64,000 nt of DNA from Pseudonocardia sp. 73-21 (GTDB taxonomy: Bacteria; Actinomycetota; Actinomycetes; Mycobacteriales; Pseudonocardiaceae): the NCBI RefSeq assembly GCF_001899645.1, contig NZ_MKVV01000050.1:62001-126000 (forward strand), in the 5' to 3' direction. Positions 9,576 to 18,843 of the stretch are shown here, piece after piece. Within the stretch, counting starts at the first letter, position 1. Every line of letters begins with the position of its first letter. The position numbers and the translations under genes are program-made. The notes under the pieces were generated by a model that saw only the letters and a list, made by a program, of their open reading frames with translations, was not told the origin of the DNA and did not search any database.

Positions 9576-10343
9576 GTGGGTGGGCTGAACTCTGCGGATG
9601 TCAACGGGTCCGCGGCGCGGCGCCAAACCAGGGTGCCCAAGGCGTCGGATGTGCTTGCCGACCGGTTGCGCAGTGAGATCCTCGGGCGCGGGATGCAAGT
9701 CGGCGAGCACCTGCCGTCGGAGGCCGGCCTGATCGCTGAGCACGGTTTCAGCCGCGGGACTGTTCGGGAGGCATTGAGGCTGCTGGAGTCGGACGGCCTG
9801 ATCGAGATCAGGCGTGGGCCGCACGGCGGAATTCGCGTGGCCCACCCTGATCTCAGTCAGGTGACGCGATCGCTGGCGCTCCTGCTGACGCTCGCCGAGA
9901 CGTCGATGCGTGCGTTCTCCGAGTTCCGGCAGCTCGTCGAGCCCGCTGCTGCTGCGGCGGCGGCTCGTTCGGCGACCGAGGAGCAGCGCGGCTGGCTGCT
10001 GGCACTGGCCGAGGCCGGTACGTCGCGAAGCGTGTCATGGGCGCCGTCGGTCGAGTTCCACGAGGCACTCGGCGTGTGCAGCAACAACGAGATCCTGCGC
10101 GTCGTCATCGCAGCGTTCGGGCAGGAACTGACGTGGCACGTCCCGGGTGAGGACCTGTCCGAGCAGGACATGGCCGACACCCGGAGAGCTCACCGGAGCA
10201 TCGCTCGGGCTGTCGCGGCGGGGGACGCCGACCGGGCGTCGAAAGCGATGCTGCGCCACCTCCAGCAGTTCGAGCGGGTGCTCGCCGGAAAGGGCCGACT
10301 CGACCAGCCGGTGCTCCCGAAGGAGCGATGGCTTGGAGCCTGA
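9576..10343 (+). CDS. GntR/FadR-family transcriptional regulator
   Basis: A 255-residue GntR-type regulator. The winged helix spans about residues 20-90 (LADRLRSEILGRGMQVGEHL, then GFSRGTVREALRLLESDGLI). The C-terminal FCD-like ligand domain is all-helical, with EFRQLVEPAAAAAAA and a closing HRSIARAVAAGDADRASKAM. This subfamily usually senses acyl-CoA or small carboxylates. The GTG at 9576 follows GCGGGAGCACGAC. It lies between two other regulators next to the catabolic operon, whose control is its likely job. Confidence 0.87.
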   Translation: MGGLNSADVNGSAARRQTRVPKASDVLADRLRSEILGRGMQVGEHLPSEAGLIAEHGFSRGTVREALRLLESDGLIEIRRGPHGGIRVAHPDLSQVTRSLALLLTLAETSMRAFSEFRQLVEPAAAAAAARSATEEQRGWLLALAEAGTSRSVSWAPSVEFHEALGVCSNNEILRVVIAAFGQELTWHVPGEDLSEQDMADTRRAHRSIARAVAAGDADRASKAMLRHLQQFERVLAGKGRLDQPVLPKERWLGA

Positions 10344-10406
10344 CTGCCGACGTTGTCGGCCCGGTCGTCGATCTCGGTGACGGCGGGCCCCCGGCTAGGC
10401 GGGACC

Positions 10407-10424
10407 GGTTAGGGGCGGCTAACC
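10407..10424. promoter_or_regulatory. Inverted repeat upstream of TetR gene
   Basis: GGTTAG-(6 bp)-CTAACC lies 39 bp before the favoured start of the TetR gene. This is the normal size and place of a TetR-family operator. Confidence 0.45.
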
Positions 10425-10462
10425 TAGTCTGGGCGTGGCCAAGGCGGGCGATGGGGGAGTGG

Positions 10463-11107
10463 ATGGCTGTCGTGGGTGGACACGGTGCGCGGTCCCTGCG
10501 AAAATCAGCGCTACTCCACGCTGCAGCCGATCTTTTCGCCGCGCGGGGCTATCATGCGGTGAGCATCGATGATCTTGGGCGATCTGTCGGGATCTCCGGT
10601 CCGGCGGTCTACCGCCACTTCTCCAGTAAGGCCGAAGTGCTGGCCACGTTGTGCAACGTCACGATGGACCATCTACTGGACGGCGCTCAGACGATCCTCG
10701 CAGATGAGACGGCACAGCTCTCCACCATCGGGCAGCTGGTCGCGCTGCACGTCGACTTCGCTGCGCGGGAACGCATCGTGCTCGCTGTGTACCTGCGGGA
10801 GCAACAGGAATTACCGATACGTGAGCTCCGGACGCTGAAGCGGCGCCAACGTGACTATGAGAACATCTGGTGCGGCGTTGTCGCGGCGCAGCGTCACGAC
10901 CTGACCGAGATTGATATTCGGGCCGTCGTCAAAGTCATTCTCTCGATGCTGAACGGCACAGCGTATATCAAGGACAGCATCCCTCGCGCGAGACTTGTCG
11001 ATCTGCTGCATCAGCTTGCGGCGGGAGCACTCGCAGGCGTCCACATCGACATCGGAGCCACAGCCCCTAAGGATGCTCCTGAAATAGGCTTGTCTGGGCA
11101 TGGGTGA
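10463..11107 (+). CDS. TetR/AcrR-family transcriptional regulator
   Basis: The reading frame is open from 10328, but ATG 10463 follows the strong site GGGGGAG and places the helix-turn-helix at the usual N-terminal distance, giving 214 residues. The DNA-binding part reads LLHAAADLFAARGYHAVSID and VGISGPAVYRHFSSKAEVL. The C-terminal domain is like that of lipid- and acyl-CoA-responsive TetR proteins. The palindrome at 10407-10424 is its probable operator. It flanks the decayed SDR gene at 11280. Confidence 0.87.
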   Translation: MAVVGGHGARSLRKSALLHAAADLFAARGYHAVSIDDLGRSVGISGPAVYRHFSSKAEVLATLCNVTMDHLLDGAQTILADETAQLSTIGQLVALHVDFAARERIVLAVYLREQQELPIRELRTLKRRQRDYENIWCGVVAAQRHDLTEIDIRAVVKVILSMLNGTAYIKDSIPRARLVDLLHQLAAGALAGVHIDIGATAPKDAPEIGLSGHG

Positions 11108-11279
11108 CGGGCAGGGCTTCTAAGGGCAGTCTGGGTGGCGGTTGGGTTGGTCCCGGAGTGCAACTACGAGTTCAGCTCTGCGCGACGTTCCAACGTGTTT
11201 CCCCAGGTCAAGCCTAACATCGCGGCACTAGATGATCCGAATTACGCCGAACGCGGGACGGTGGGCGGACTGTTGGGGC

Positions 11280-11992
11280 GCGTCCGAACTGGCAGGTCGC
11301 GGCCCTCGGGTCGCAATTGTCGCGCGCTGGCGGACCGGTTTTGACCGAGCTGGCGAAGCGGCTGAAAGCCGATTGCGCCGAGGTAGATGTGATCGAGGCG
11401 GACATCACCGATGAGGCGGCCGCACGAGGGGCATTCGGGCAGGCGGTCGCGCGGTTCGGGTGGCTTGACATCGTCGTGGCGAACGCAAGCGTGATCTTGT
11501 TGGCCCGCTCGAGAACGCGCCAGTTCATGGAGTGGCAGCGGATGGTTGACATCAAAGTATTGGGGCTGCTGTTCATCGCGAATCCTGTGCTCCCGCACCT
11601 GCTTGAGGCTGCGTCCGCCGAGAAGCGCCGGGTCGCTGATCTCGTGTTGATCAGCAGCGCCGCGGGGCGCGTGCCCCCGCAATGGGAGCGGCGTCTTCGA
11701 CCTCACCAAGCACGGAGTCGGCGTGTTCGGCGAGTCATTGCGCGAGGAGGTGGCCAAGCGGTCATCCGAGTCTCGCTGATCGAGCCGAGTGCTGTCACCA
11801 CCGAGCTCGCCGGGCACAACCGCCCCGAGGTGCAGGAAGGATGCGAACGCGGTTCCAGGACGATGGAGCGGACGGACGCAGTCGACATCGCGGGGACGGT
11901 CTGGCCTGTCGGCACCCGCTGTCAACGACACCCGCCCGCGTCGGGTCGCGATCAACGAGGTGCTCATCCGCCCGACCGAACGGGGGCAGTGA
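11280..11992 (+). pseudogene. Decayed short-chain dehydrogenase (multiple frameshifts)
   Basis: SDR sequence is spread over three frames. PRVAIVAR at about 11300 is followed in another frame by DVIEADITDEAAARGAFGQA, LDIVVANAS and VADLVLISSAAGRV. The catalytic YxxxK region (FDLTKHGVGVFGESLREEVAKR) is in a third frame at about 11690-11750. HPIRVSLIEPSAVTTELAGHN returns to the second frame, and the C terminus RRVAINEVLIRPTERG ends in a further frame at 11992. The N-terminal glycine loop is missing. At least three indels make this a pseudogene of the clavaldehyde-dehydrogenase-like SDR group. Confidence 0.75.
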
Positions 11993-12320
11993 GGCTGCGG
12001 GCCACCTGTCCGGCATGAAGCTGCTGGAGGTGTCGACAATCGGATTGCCAGTGCCGGCCGGGCGAGGTCGATGGCACGGACCGCGGCCAGGTCGTGCCCC
12101 GACCAAGACCTCGCATGCCACTCCGATTGGCCTGCGCATCTCGACGTCCTGCCGCCGATGATCTGGGCGATGGACAGCCACGCAGGTTGAGGTCACGGGC
12201 GTGGTGAGGTGTTGACCGACGGTTCGCGCCGGGTCCGGGTGTGTGTGCGACCACGGCCGGTGGCGGGCGGTGCCCGACGATCCCGGGAACCGGGTTCGGG
12301 GCATCGTGTTGTTGATGAAC
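11993..12320. other. Intergenic region, 328 bp
   Basis: No supported gene, RNA or repeat is seen between the SDR remnant and the IS21 end. Confidence 0.5.
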
Positions 12321-12449
12321 TGACGGCGGCCAGTCCAAACTCCCCGTAGGCGGCCATTTACCGCCCCGGTGACGGCCAGCGTTCTCCCCGCTGGCGGCCA
12401 GATATCTCCCCGGTGATCAACCACATGGTGCCGGCGGCGAGGGTCTGCC
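12321..12449. repeat. IS21 left-end repeat block, copy 1
   Basis: About 129 bp that recurs at 48332-48459 with few differences. It contains four spaced GGCGGCCA/CTCCCC motifs. The two copies diverge sharply after GAGGGTCTGCC. Confidence 0.8.
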
Positions 12450-12738
12450 GGATCACCACACCGTGGCCCGGTATGTGGAGCTGCGGGAGGCCGGGCGGCC
12501 GCCGGTCGCCCGGGAGCACCGGGTCCGGCCGATCGATGAGTACCTGGACAAGATCGAGGAACTGGTCGTGCGCTCGGACGGGCGCGTGCGCGCCGACGTG
12601 GTGCACGAGCGGATCTCCGCGATGGGGTTCACCGGTGGTGAGCGCACCACCCGGCGCACGGTCGCGGAGGTCAAGGCGCGGCTGCACGCCGGGCAGCGGC
12701 GGGTGTTCCGGCCGTGGGTGCCGGCGCCGGCCACATAA
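12436..12738 (+). pseudogene. istA: IS21 transposase IstA, N-terminal fragment
   Basis: The fragment reads GLPDHHTVARYVELREAGRP, the second half of the IS21 helix-turn-helix, followed by RPIDEYLDKIEELVVRSDGR and the linker KARLHAGQRRVFRPWVP. It stops at 12738, just before the RNase-H-like catalytic core would begin. The first helix of the HTH and a start codon are also missing. It is a non-functional remnant. Confidence 0.7.
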
Positions 12739-12831
12739 TGGTCAGAGCGATGACAGCCAGTTGAGCAGCGCTTCGTCGGACTTCCAGACCGGACGATGCC
12801 GCCAGCGGGGAGATTCAACTGGCCCTTGACA

Positions 12832-13455
12832 ATGAACGCGTTCATCGATGAGCTGGTCATCACCCGGGCCGGCAGGCCCGATATCCGAGGGCACCGAGGT
12901 TGAGCTGCTCAGCCTGCCGGTCCCGGTGTGGGTCAATCACGCTCACAGCGGGGTGGGCGTGGGGCTGTTGATCGTGTGGGGGTCATGCCGCTCCGGCCTT
13001 CTGGCCGATCCTGCGGGGCAGGCCGGTCCGCCGGTGGTCGCAGCGGTGTCGCGGGGATCGGGCGGAGCGTCTTCGCGGACCGCGGCACGACCGCTGGGTG
13101 CGGCGGGTGGCGATGGGGCGGTGCGCGTCGCTGCGCGACGTTCGGGCTCGGTCGGTGTCCTCCACCAGCATCGGGTCATTCGGTGCACCCCCGGCTGGTT
13201 TGTCGTGCGGATCTTCCGAGACGTTGCGGTGCGGTGTGCGCCGATCGTCGGCGCACACCGGCGTCCTGAAGCTGGTTGTCCGATTCTGAAGCCTGATTGT
13301 GGGGCTGGGGTGGGTGCGGCCGTGGCGCCGCCTCGGTCACCGCGGCCGTGGCGAGGACACTGCGTTGGCTGGCTCGAGGTCCCACCTCCGGCCGTCTGAA
13401 GATCGAATGACAGGGATCAGTGGGCCCACCCGCCACGCCCGGGATGGTCTCAGGG
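12832..13455. other. Intergenic region, about 620 bp
   Basis: Open frames on both strands are compositionally driven and show no recognizable domain. Nothing functional was identified. Confidence 0.4.
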
Positions 13456-13629
13456 TCAATCCTCGACACGGCCCCGGGCAATCCCGCGGTGCCAGTGCAC
13501 GAGGAGTTCGATCAGCCGCGACTCGGTGGGGTCGGTCGAGGCGGGGGATGCGCCGTCGATGATCGCCTCGATGAGTTGATCATCTGCGTGGACGGCAGGA
13601 AGATGAACGGGGTCCTCGGGGGCATCCAT
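13456..13629 (-). CDS. Short RsdA-like sigma-factor-binding protein
   Basis: A 57-residue acidic protein with ATG 13629 behind GGAGGGAGTCCATCC. The core VHADDQLIEAIIDGASPAS and LIELLVHWHRGI resembles the N-terminal sigma-binding region of the anti-sigma-D factor RsdA, here without the membrane and extracytoplasmic parts. Sigma binding is inferred from similarity only. It overlaps the 3' end of the STAS reading frame upstream by 50 bp on the same strand. Confidence 0.5.
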   Translation of the reverse strand: MDAPEDPVHLPAVHADDQLIEAIIDGASPASTDPTESRLIELLVHWHRGIARGRVED

Positions 13630-14146
13630 GGATGGACTCCCTCCGGCATCCCAGCCAGATCGTTCCAGTCGCACCCCGCGGCGCTGGCGCGCGGCGCCGC
13701 GAGATCGGCGGTGGCGCGCGGTGATGCCCGCTCGGTGCCGAGTTGCGGGTCTTCTCCGGCCGGGCGCCTCGGGTGCCCGGTCGGTCGGTGCGCGACGCCT
13801 GGGCGGCCCGGTGGTGGCCGGCGCAGTGGGGATCAGGACGCATCCCGGTCCCGTGGTGGGCGTGATTGAGATCGGCCAGGTCGCAGATGTCGGTGCTGCC
13901 CAGGGCGGCGATGACGGCGGGGCTGGTGGCGACCAGCCGCAGCCAGCCCTGGCGCAGCGACAACCGCCGCGCGGCCGCGGCGAGCGCCGCCAGCGCGGCC
14001 GGGTCGCGCCGGCTGACCTGGGCGAGGTCGAGTACCAGGTAGCGGGCGCCGGTGTCGGGCACCGCGGCGCCGCAGGTGTCGAGTTGGGTGACGGTGGTGT
14101 GGTCGAGCACCCCGCAGGCCACGATCAGGGCGTGATCGGGTGCCAT
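13580..14146 (-). CDS. STAS-domain protein (anti-anti-sigma-like)
   Basis: Residues 1-100 form a STAS domain: HALIVACGVLDHTTVTQLDT, YLVLDLAQVSRRDPAALAAL and GWLRLVATSPAVIAALGSTD. These proteins take part in partner-switching control of sigma factors. The remaining 85 residues are Arg/Pro-rich and overlap the next gene, so a frameshift near 13840 may have replaced the true C terminus. ATG 14146 is preferred because homologues begin just before the first strand; 14161 and 14173 are alternatives. Confidence 0.65.
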   Translation of the reverse strand: MAPDHALIVACGVLDHTTVTQLDTCGAAVPDTGARYLVLDLAQVSRRDPAALAALAAAARRLSLRQGWLRLVATSPAVIAALGSTDICDLADLNHAHHGTGMRPDPHCAGHHRAAQASRTDRPGTRGARPEKTRNSAPSGHHRAPPPISRRRAPAPRGATGTIWLGCRRESIHGCPRGPRSSSCRPRR

Positions 14147-14248
14147 CGGGCCGTCCCGCATCAGCGGTGCCACGCCCGCGACGGGACGGAGCCCAAACCA
14201 TGGTGCAGCGCTGCCGGCCGCGGCCGACCGGGGTGCGGGGCTCCGCCG

Positions 14249-14886
14249 ATGGTTGACCTGTCCCGGTTGCGGGCGGAGCTGGCCGCGGCTGCCGGGCTCC
14301 CGGTGGGGAGCGGGCCCGGCGGATCTGTGCGGTGGGCGTCGCCGGGGTGCCGGTGGCCGGAGCGGCGATCTCGCTGATGGGTGATGCGAATCGCCGCGAC
14401 ATCCTCTAATCCAGCGACGGGCACGCCACCGAGCTCGAGGACCTCCAGTTCGGGCTGGGGGAGGGCCCGTGCCTGGCGGCGTTCGGTTCCGGGCGACCGG
14501 TGCTGGTCGCCGATCTGTGGGATCCCCGGATCCGCGGTGTCCGATGTTCGCCGCCGCGGCGGTGGCCCGGACCCCGGCGCGGGTTGACGTTCGCGTTCCC
14601 GTTGCAGATCGGGGCGATCGCGGTCGGGAGCCTGGACCTGTACCGGGTGACGCCCGGGCTGCTCACCGCGGCGGAGTTGAGCGCGGCGTTGCTGGTCGCC
14701 GACGCCGCGCTGTGGGCGCTGCTGGACCTGCGCACCCCGCGACCCGACACCGGGCCCGACCACACCGGCGACACGGGCGACCACCGGGACGGGGCCGGGG
14801 CCGGGGGCGGGGAGGGGTGGCTGCGGGTGCTGCATCGCGATCATGCCGTGGTCTACCAGGCCACCGGGGTGGTCCTCGGGTCGTGA
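14249..14886 (+). pseudogene. GAF-domain protein, frameshifted, truncated ANTAR
   Basis: A GAF-domain protein is recognizable across two frames. It starts MVDLSRLRAELAAAAG; in another frame follow GVAGVPVAGAAISLMGDANR, an in-frame TAA at about 14407, then TELEDLQFGLGEGPCLAAFG and GLTFAFPLQIGAIAVGSLDL. The end [12 protein letters not shown] is the beginning of an ANTAR domain that stops early. Relatives are GAF-ANTAR antiterminators and their partners. The frameshifts and internal stop make function unlikely unless sequence errors are involved. Confidence 0.65.
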
Positions 14887-15543
14887 ATGGTGCGCGGGAG
14901 CGGGCGGTGTCCGAGGCGTTCGTCGAGCTGGTCGACACCCTGGTCGCCGATTACGACGTGATCGACGTGCTGTACCGGTCGGCGGAGTCGTGTGTGGAGC
15001 TGCTCGGGGTCAGGCGGCCGGGTTGTTGCTGGCCGATCAGCGCGGGAACCTGACCCCGTTGGCCGCGACCGAGGGCGCCCGGTGGCCGGCGTTCACCGCG
15101 GCGGCGCGGCGGGAGGGGGTCGTCTCGGTGCATGCGCTGCCGCTGCGGCTGCGCGCCGAGACCATCGGCGCGTTGAACCTGTTCGCCACCGCGGCGGGTT
15201 CGCTGCCCGAGGCGGATCTGCGGTTGGGTCAGGCGTTGGCCGATGTGGCGACCATTTCGATCCTGCACGAGCGGGCGCTGCGCCGCGGGGAGATCCTGGT
15301 CGAGCAGCTGCAGGGCGCGCTCAATGACCGGGTCGTGATCGAGCAGGCCAAGGGGTGCTCGCCACCCACGCGCACGTCGACGTGGACGAGGCGTTCACCC
15401 GGCTGCGCGGCCATGCCCGCGCCCAGCAATTGCGGCTGACCGACCTGGCCCGTGACGTGGTCACCGGCCGGGCCGACCTCACCGCGATGCTGGGATCCGC
15501 GGCGGTGCCGCCCGGCCCGAGCTGGCGGCGCCCGGGATGGTGA
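14883..15543 (+). pseudogene. GAF-ANTAR protein, frameshifted
   Basis: GTG 14883 overlaps the preceding stop. The N-terminal [21 protein letters not shown] is in one frame. [20 protein letters not shown] through [14 protein letters not shown] is in a second, and the ANTAR helices [20 protein letters not shown] and [11 protein letters not shown] are in a third. Compared with relatives, about 35 residues of the GAF domain are missing between LAATE and [13 protein letters not shown] proteins bind paired hairpins in nascent RNA to prevent termination; this copy appears broken. Confidence 0.65.
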
Positions 15544-15634
15544 CCCGGTGGTCGTGGCGCGCCGGCGGTCCGGCCCGGATGGGAGGCGGTGACCCGGGGT
15601 CGGTCGCCCGGCCCGGCGCCGCCCGGCGGGGTGT

Positions 15635-15916
15635 TCAGCGGTCGCGCAGGAAGAACGCGGGCCGGTCGGTGACCTGCGCGTCGAGGGTCCGTGTGTGCAG
15701 CCGCCCGGCCGCGGCGGGGTCGAGGAACACCCGCACGTCGTGGCGGGTGATGACGCGATCGGTGGCGCCGGGCCGGGCGGCCAGGCTCATCGCCAGCGAC
15801 GCCCGGCCCGGGTGGCCGCGGGTGATGCTCATCCGCAGCCCCGATCCCGGCCCCAGCCGGGCGTCGGTGATCAGCGACCGGATCAGGACCGCGGCGTCGT
15901 CGGTGAATCCGAACAA
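15635..15916 (-). CDS. HesB/IscA-like protein lacking the cluster cysteines
   Basis: A TTG start at 15916 follows AGGAGGG and gives a 93-residue protein. The pattern DDAAVLIRSLITDA, GLRMSI and HDVRVFLDPAAAGRL is that of actinobacterial HesB-like beta-domain proteins. The three cysteines used by IscA for iron-sulfur cluster assembly are absent, as is usual for this actinobacterial subgroup, so its role is unknown. Confidence 0.7.
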   Translation of the reverse strand: MFGFTDDAAVLIRSLITDARLGPGSGLRMSITRGHPGRASLAMSLAARPGATDRVITRHDVRVFLDPAAAGRLHTRTLDAQVTDRPAFFLRDR

Positions 15917-16015
15917 TGTGAACCCTCCTGTCCCCTGGGTTCCGCAGCTGTCGTGCGATGAAAGTGCCCAGATACGGGGTCTGAGCTGGGCAAACGGGTG
16001 CCGGCCTGGTGACAT

Positions 16016-17889
16016 GTCGTGTCACTAGGCGCGCGTGTTGTGCCTGGTCAGCGCGTTGTGGGCTGCTCGGGGTCGAGGTCGAGGATCCGTGGGGGCAAGG
16101 CGATGTCGAGGGCCTGGTGCAGCCTTCGGGCCTCGGCGCTGGGCGGGGTGGTCTGGCGGAACAGCCCGGCCGGGCCGGTGAACGTGCCGACGTGCAGGCG
16201 TTGGAGCTGGTCGCGGGCCCGCGGCCAGGTCGTGGCGGTGTCAGCAGTGGCGGCGCGGGTCTCGACGATCCGGGCCAGGAGCAGCGCGAGCCAGCAGAGC
16301 AGGACGTGGGCGCGGATGCGGTCCTCGAGCCGGTGATAGACCGGGCGCAGGTCCAGGACCTGCTTCATGTCGCGCCAGCCACGCTCGACCTCCAACAGCT
16401 GCTTGTAGCCCAGCGCGATGTCCTCGGTCGACAGGTTCGGATCCGAGGTGCGCAGCAGATACTTCCCGTCCAGCTTCGCGTCCGCGGCGATCTTCGCGGC
16501 ATCGACACGGAGCAACCCGCTCGGGGTGACGCGCAGGAACCGGTTCAGCCCGGGCTTGGTGGAGATGACCCCGCGCGGCTCGGCCCGCTTCGTCGCCGAC
16601 AACCGGTCGGAGCCGGCGATCATGGCTTCGAGTCGTTCGAGCAGGTTCACGCGGACCGCGGCGTCGCGGGTGGCGGCGTCGGGGTTGTGGCAGACCACGA
16701 ACCGCTCCGACTCGCTGATCTTGACTTCCTTGACCCGTAGGTTCGCAGTCACGTCCTGGTAGCGGCCCTGTCGTGCCATCGCCGCGGCCGCCTCGGCGGA
16801 CCCGGAGCGCATCTTCTCGCCCAGGATGTAGCCGCCACCGCCGGCGGTCAGGTGGCGGCGGTTCTGCGCGGAGGTGAACCCGCGATCAGCCACCCAGATG
16901 ACCTTCCCCAGGGTCCAGTCCCGCAGCTCGTCACGGACCTGGCGGATGAGCGGGGAGTCGCTGGTGTTGCCCGGCCAGCACCACACCCGCACCGGGATCC
17001 CGTCGCGGGTCACGGCCATCCCGACCACCACCTGCGGGAGGTCGTCGCGGGAGTCCTTGGACTTCCCGCGGCTGCGGAACCCGGCCCGGCCGGTCGCACC
17101 CGCCGGCGGCTCATCCGCCCCGTCGTCGGTGCTGTCGTCCTCGGGCTCGACGACCCGGCCGTGCTCATCACGCCAGAGCGGCTCGTCGGGGTCCTCGGTC
17201 TCGAAGTAGGTCGAGGTGGTGTCGAAGAAGATCAGATCGACTTCGAGGTTGAGCAGGTGCGCGACGGCGTCGAACACCCCGCGCGCGAGCTGGTCCTCGA
17301 CCGCGATGAGCCAGTCCATCGCCCGGTAGCAGGCGTCGTCAGACACCGTGTCGAGGCCGGGGATGTGCACGTCGTGGGCGACCCAGCCGGTGGCGGCCAG
17401 CTTCGAGGACGGCGCCAACGCCCGGTTCGCCACGAGCGCGAACAGGACCCGTTCCACTACCGGATCCCGCCGCGTCTTGGCCGCGAGACCGCGCAGCAGG
17501 GTGTCGATCCCGAGGCGGTGCCACAGCCCGTCGAGTAGCCACGCCCCGCCCAGCGGCCGGGACTCCACGAACTCCAGCCCCGGGACCCCGACCACGCGAG
17601 CCCGGTCCGGGCCCGCCGAGACGGCGTCGACACCCACCACCCGGGTCAACGCGCCGATCAGGCGCTCGATCGCCGGCCGGTCGAGCTGATCGGCGCGGCC
17701 GAAGGAGTACAGAACCTTCGTCCGGGCGGTCTTCGCGGTCGGGTCCCACTCGTTGTGGGCCAACTGCAGGTAGGACACCTTCGAACCGTCCCGGTTCCGC
17801 CGGGTCGAGGTACGCACGAACACGCCACCAGACCTTACACGACCCAAAGCAGCTCACAGCTCCAGACGCGGCCAAGTCGTGTTACTAGG
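16016..17889 (-). mobile_element. IS1634-type insertion sequence
   Basis: One intact transposase gene lies between near-identical 14-bp direct sequences: GTCGTGTCACTAGG at 16016-16029 and the one-mismatch copy GTCGTGTTACTAGG at 17876-17889. Whether these are target duplications or parts of the terminal repeats cannot be settled by eye, so the exact element ends are approximate. Confidence 0.6.
16048..17823 (-). CDS. IS1634-family transposase (DDE, IS4-like)
   Basis: The 591-residue transposase looks complete. The N terminus is VFVRTSTRRNRDGSKVSYLQ with HNEWDP shortly after. The catalytic core includes LIFFDTTSTYFE (first Asp), VIWVADRGFTS (second Asp) and the C-terminal Y-(2)-R-(3)-E-like signature in YKQLLEVERGWRDMK. 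GTG 17823 is chosen because the paralogous fragment at 48617 begins at the same codon. The gene is uninterrupted, so the element may still be active. Confidence 0.9.
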   Translation of the reverse strand: MFVRTSTRRNRDGSKVSYLQLAHNEWDPTAKTARTKVLYSFGRADQLDRPAIERLIGALTRVVGVDAVSAGPDRARVVGVPGLEFVESRPLGGAWLLDGLWHRLGIDTLLRGLAAKTRRDPVVERVLFALVANRALAPSSKLAATGWVAHDVHIPGLDTVSDDACYRAMDWLIAVEDQLARGVFDAVAHLLNLEVDLIFFDTTSTYFETEDPDEPLWRDEHGRVVEPEDDSTDDGADEPPAGATGRAGFRSRGKSKDSRDDLPQVVVGMAVTRDGIPVRVWCWPGNTSDSPLIRQVRDELRDWTLGKVIWVADRGFTSAQNRRHLTAGGGGYILGEKMRSGSAEAAAAMARQGRYQDVTANLRVKEVKISESERFVVCHNPDAATRDAAVRVNLLERLEAMIAGSDRLSATKRAEPRGVISTKPGLNRFLRVTPSGLLRVDAAKIAADAKLDGKYLLRTSDPNLSTEDIALGYKQLLEVERGWRDMKQVLDLRPVYHRLEDRIRAHVLLCWLALLLARIVETRAATADTATTWPRARDQLQRLHVGTFTGPAGLFRQTTPPSAEARRLHQALDIALPPRILDLDPEQPTTR

Positions 17890-18504
17890 GCTTTCACCGT
17901 GCTGGACCAAGTCGCATCGCGCTGACCTGCATCAACACTCGTGATCATGCACCAGATCACACGTTAGCTGCGGAACCCAGGCCGTCCAGTGCCTGACCCG
18001 CAACCGTTCGGTGGTGAGCGAAAATTCCACGCTCGCACCGTAGCCCCGGACGGCGCCGCGAAGCGGACAATGCCGCCATCCCCCGGTGCGCGCCCCATGC
18101 GGGATCCCGTCGAGAACGACGTTCGCGTTCGTCGACGCGCACCCGGGCACGCACATCGCCGGCCCGCTCGGCACGATGCAGGCCGGTGCACCACACGCCC
18201 GCCGACGATGAGTGGCCGGGATGACTTGCGCCGTGAGCCGGTAGCCGCTGCGATGCCCGCCGTACGAGCGACCCGACCGGCTGCTCGGCCCTGCTTCGCT
18301 CGCCTCGCTTGGCGAGTTCCGATCGGGGTCCTATACGGGCGTCTGACCGCGAACAGCGACACGCCCGGCCAGCATCGTCCGAAACCCGTGTTCGAAATCG
18401 AGCGGGTCGCGGACGACTGTGCCGGCGTTCCGCCCGTCACCGTGGGCCGGCTGGTCCCGGCTGGGTGCGGGGCCTGAGCGGGTTTCGCTGGCTAAGGTGT
18501 GCCC
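17890..18504. other. Intergenic region, 615 bp
   Basis: No recognizable gene. It contains the 84-bp dispersed repeat at 18337-18420. The short motif AGCTGCGGAACCCAGG near 17966 also occurs inverted near 15940 and, in variant form, near 43618. Confidence 0.5.
18337..18420. repeat. 84-bp dispersed direct repeat, copy 1
   Basis: It aligns without gaps to 43307-43390 with 74 of 84 identical bases, including a perfect 36-bp core starting GCGACACGCCCGGCC. The two copies are in the same orientation, 25 kb apart, and enclose the accessory segment. Confidence 0.75.
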
Positions 18505-18840
18505 ATGAGCGCTGCCGCCGCTTTCGACCCGCCCGCTCGCGCTGGGGTGCCGTTTGCCGACGCGTCGCCGGCGCAGGTGCGGGCCGCACTCGTCGCCGAG
18601 GACGCCGAGCGGTTCGATCGGCAATGGCGCGAGGTGATGGCCCGCGCTACCGAGGATCTCGATCTCACCGAGGTGACCGCCATCCTGGAATCGTGGCGGC
18701 GGGTGGCCTGGGTGACTACGGCCAACGGTCCCGATGCCTACCGCCGGATGCTGGCTCAGGCCGAGCACACGTTGCGCACCGGTGAGCGCCCTGTGGGCAC
18801 GGTGGCGTGGTCGCAGTTGCGAGTGGAGCTCGGTCTGTAG
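18505..18840 (+). CDS. DUF6247-family antitoxin-like protein
   Basis: A 111-residue soluble protein, mostly helical (PAQVRAALVAEDAERFDRQW, then REVMARATEDLDLTEVTAIL), of the actinobacterial DUF6247 type. It is followed after 3 bp by a RelE/ParE-like toxin gene, the arrangement of a toxin-antitoxin pair, with this gene as antitoxin. ATG 18505 fits better than GTG 18499 with the AAGG upstream. Confidence 0.7.
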   Translation: MSAAAAFDPPARAGVPFADASPAQVRAALVAEDAERFDRQWREVMARATEDLDLTEVTAILESWRRVAWVTTANGPDAYRRMLAQAEHTLRTGERPVGTVAWSQLRVELGL

Positions 18841-18843
18841 GAC

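Larger units (their letters stand above)
12321..12831 (+). mobile_element. Internally deleted IS21-family element
   Basis: The left end (12321-12425) holds four degenerate repeats of about 22 bp with the core GGCGGCCA...CTCCCC, the multiple transposase sites typical of IS21 ends. The right end at 12801-12825 carries the same motif inverted (GGCCAG...TCTCCCCGCTGGC on the minus strand). Between them only the early part of istA survives; most of istA and all of istB are deleted. A second copy of the left end lies at 48332-48459. Confidence 0.7.

Noticed and set aside
14407-14409. Internal stop in the GAF pseudogene as recoding site
   Set aside because: The codon is TAA, and the gene also has frameshifts.
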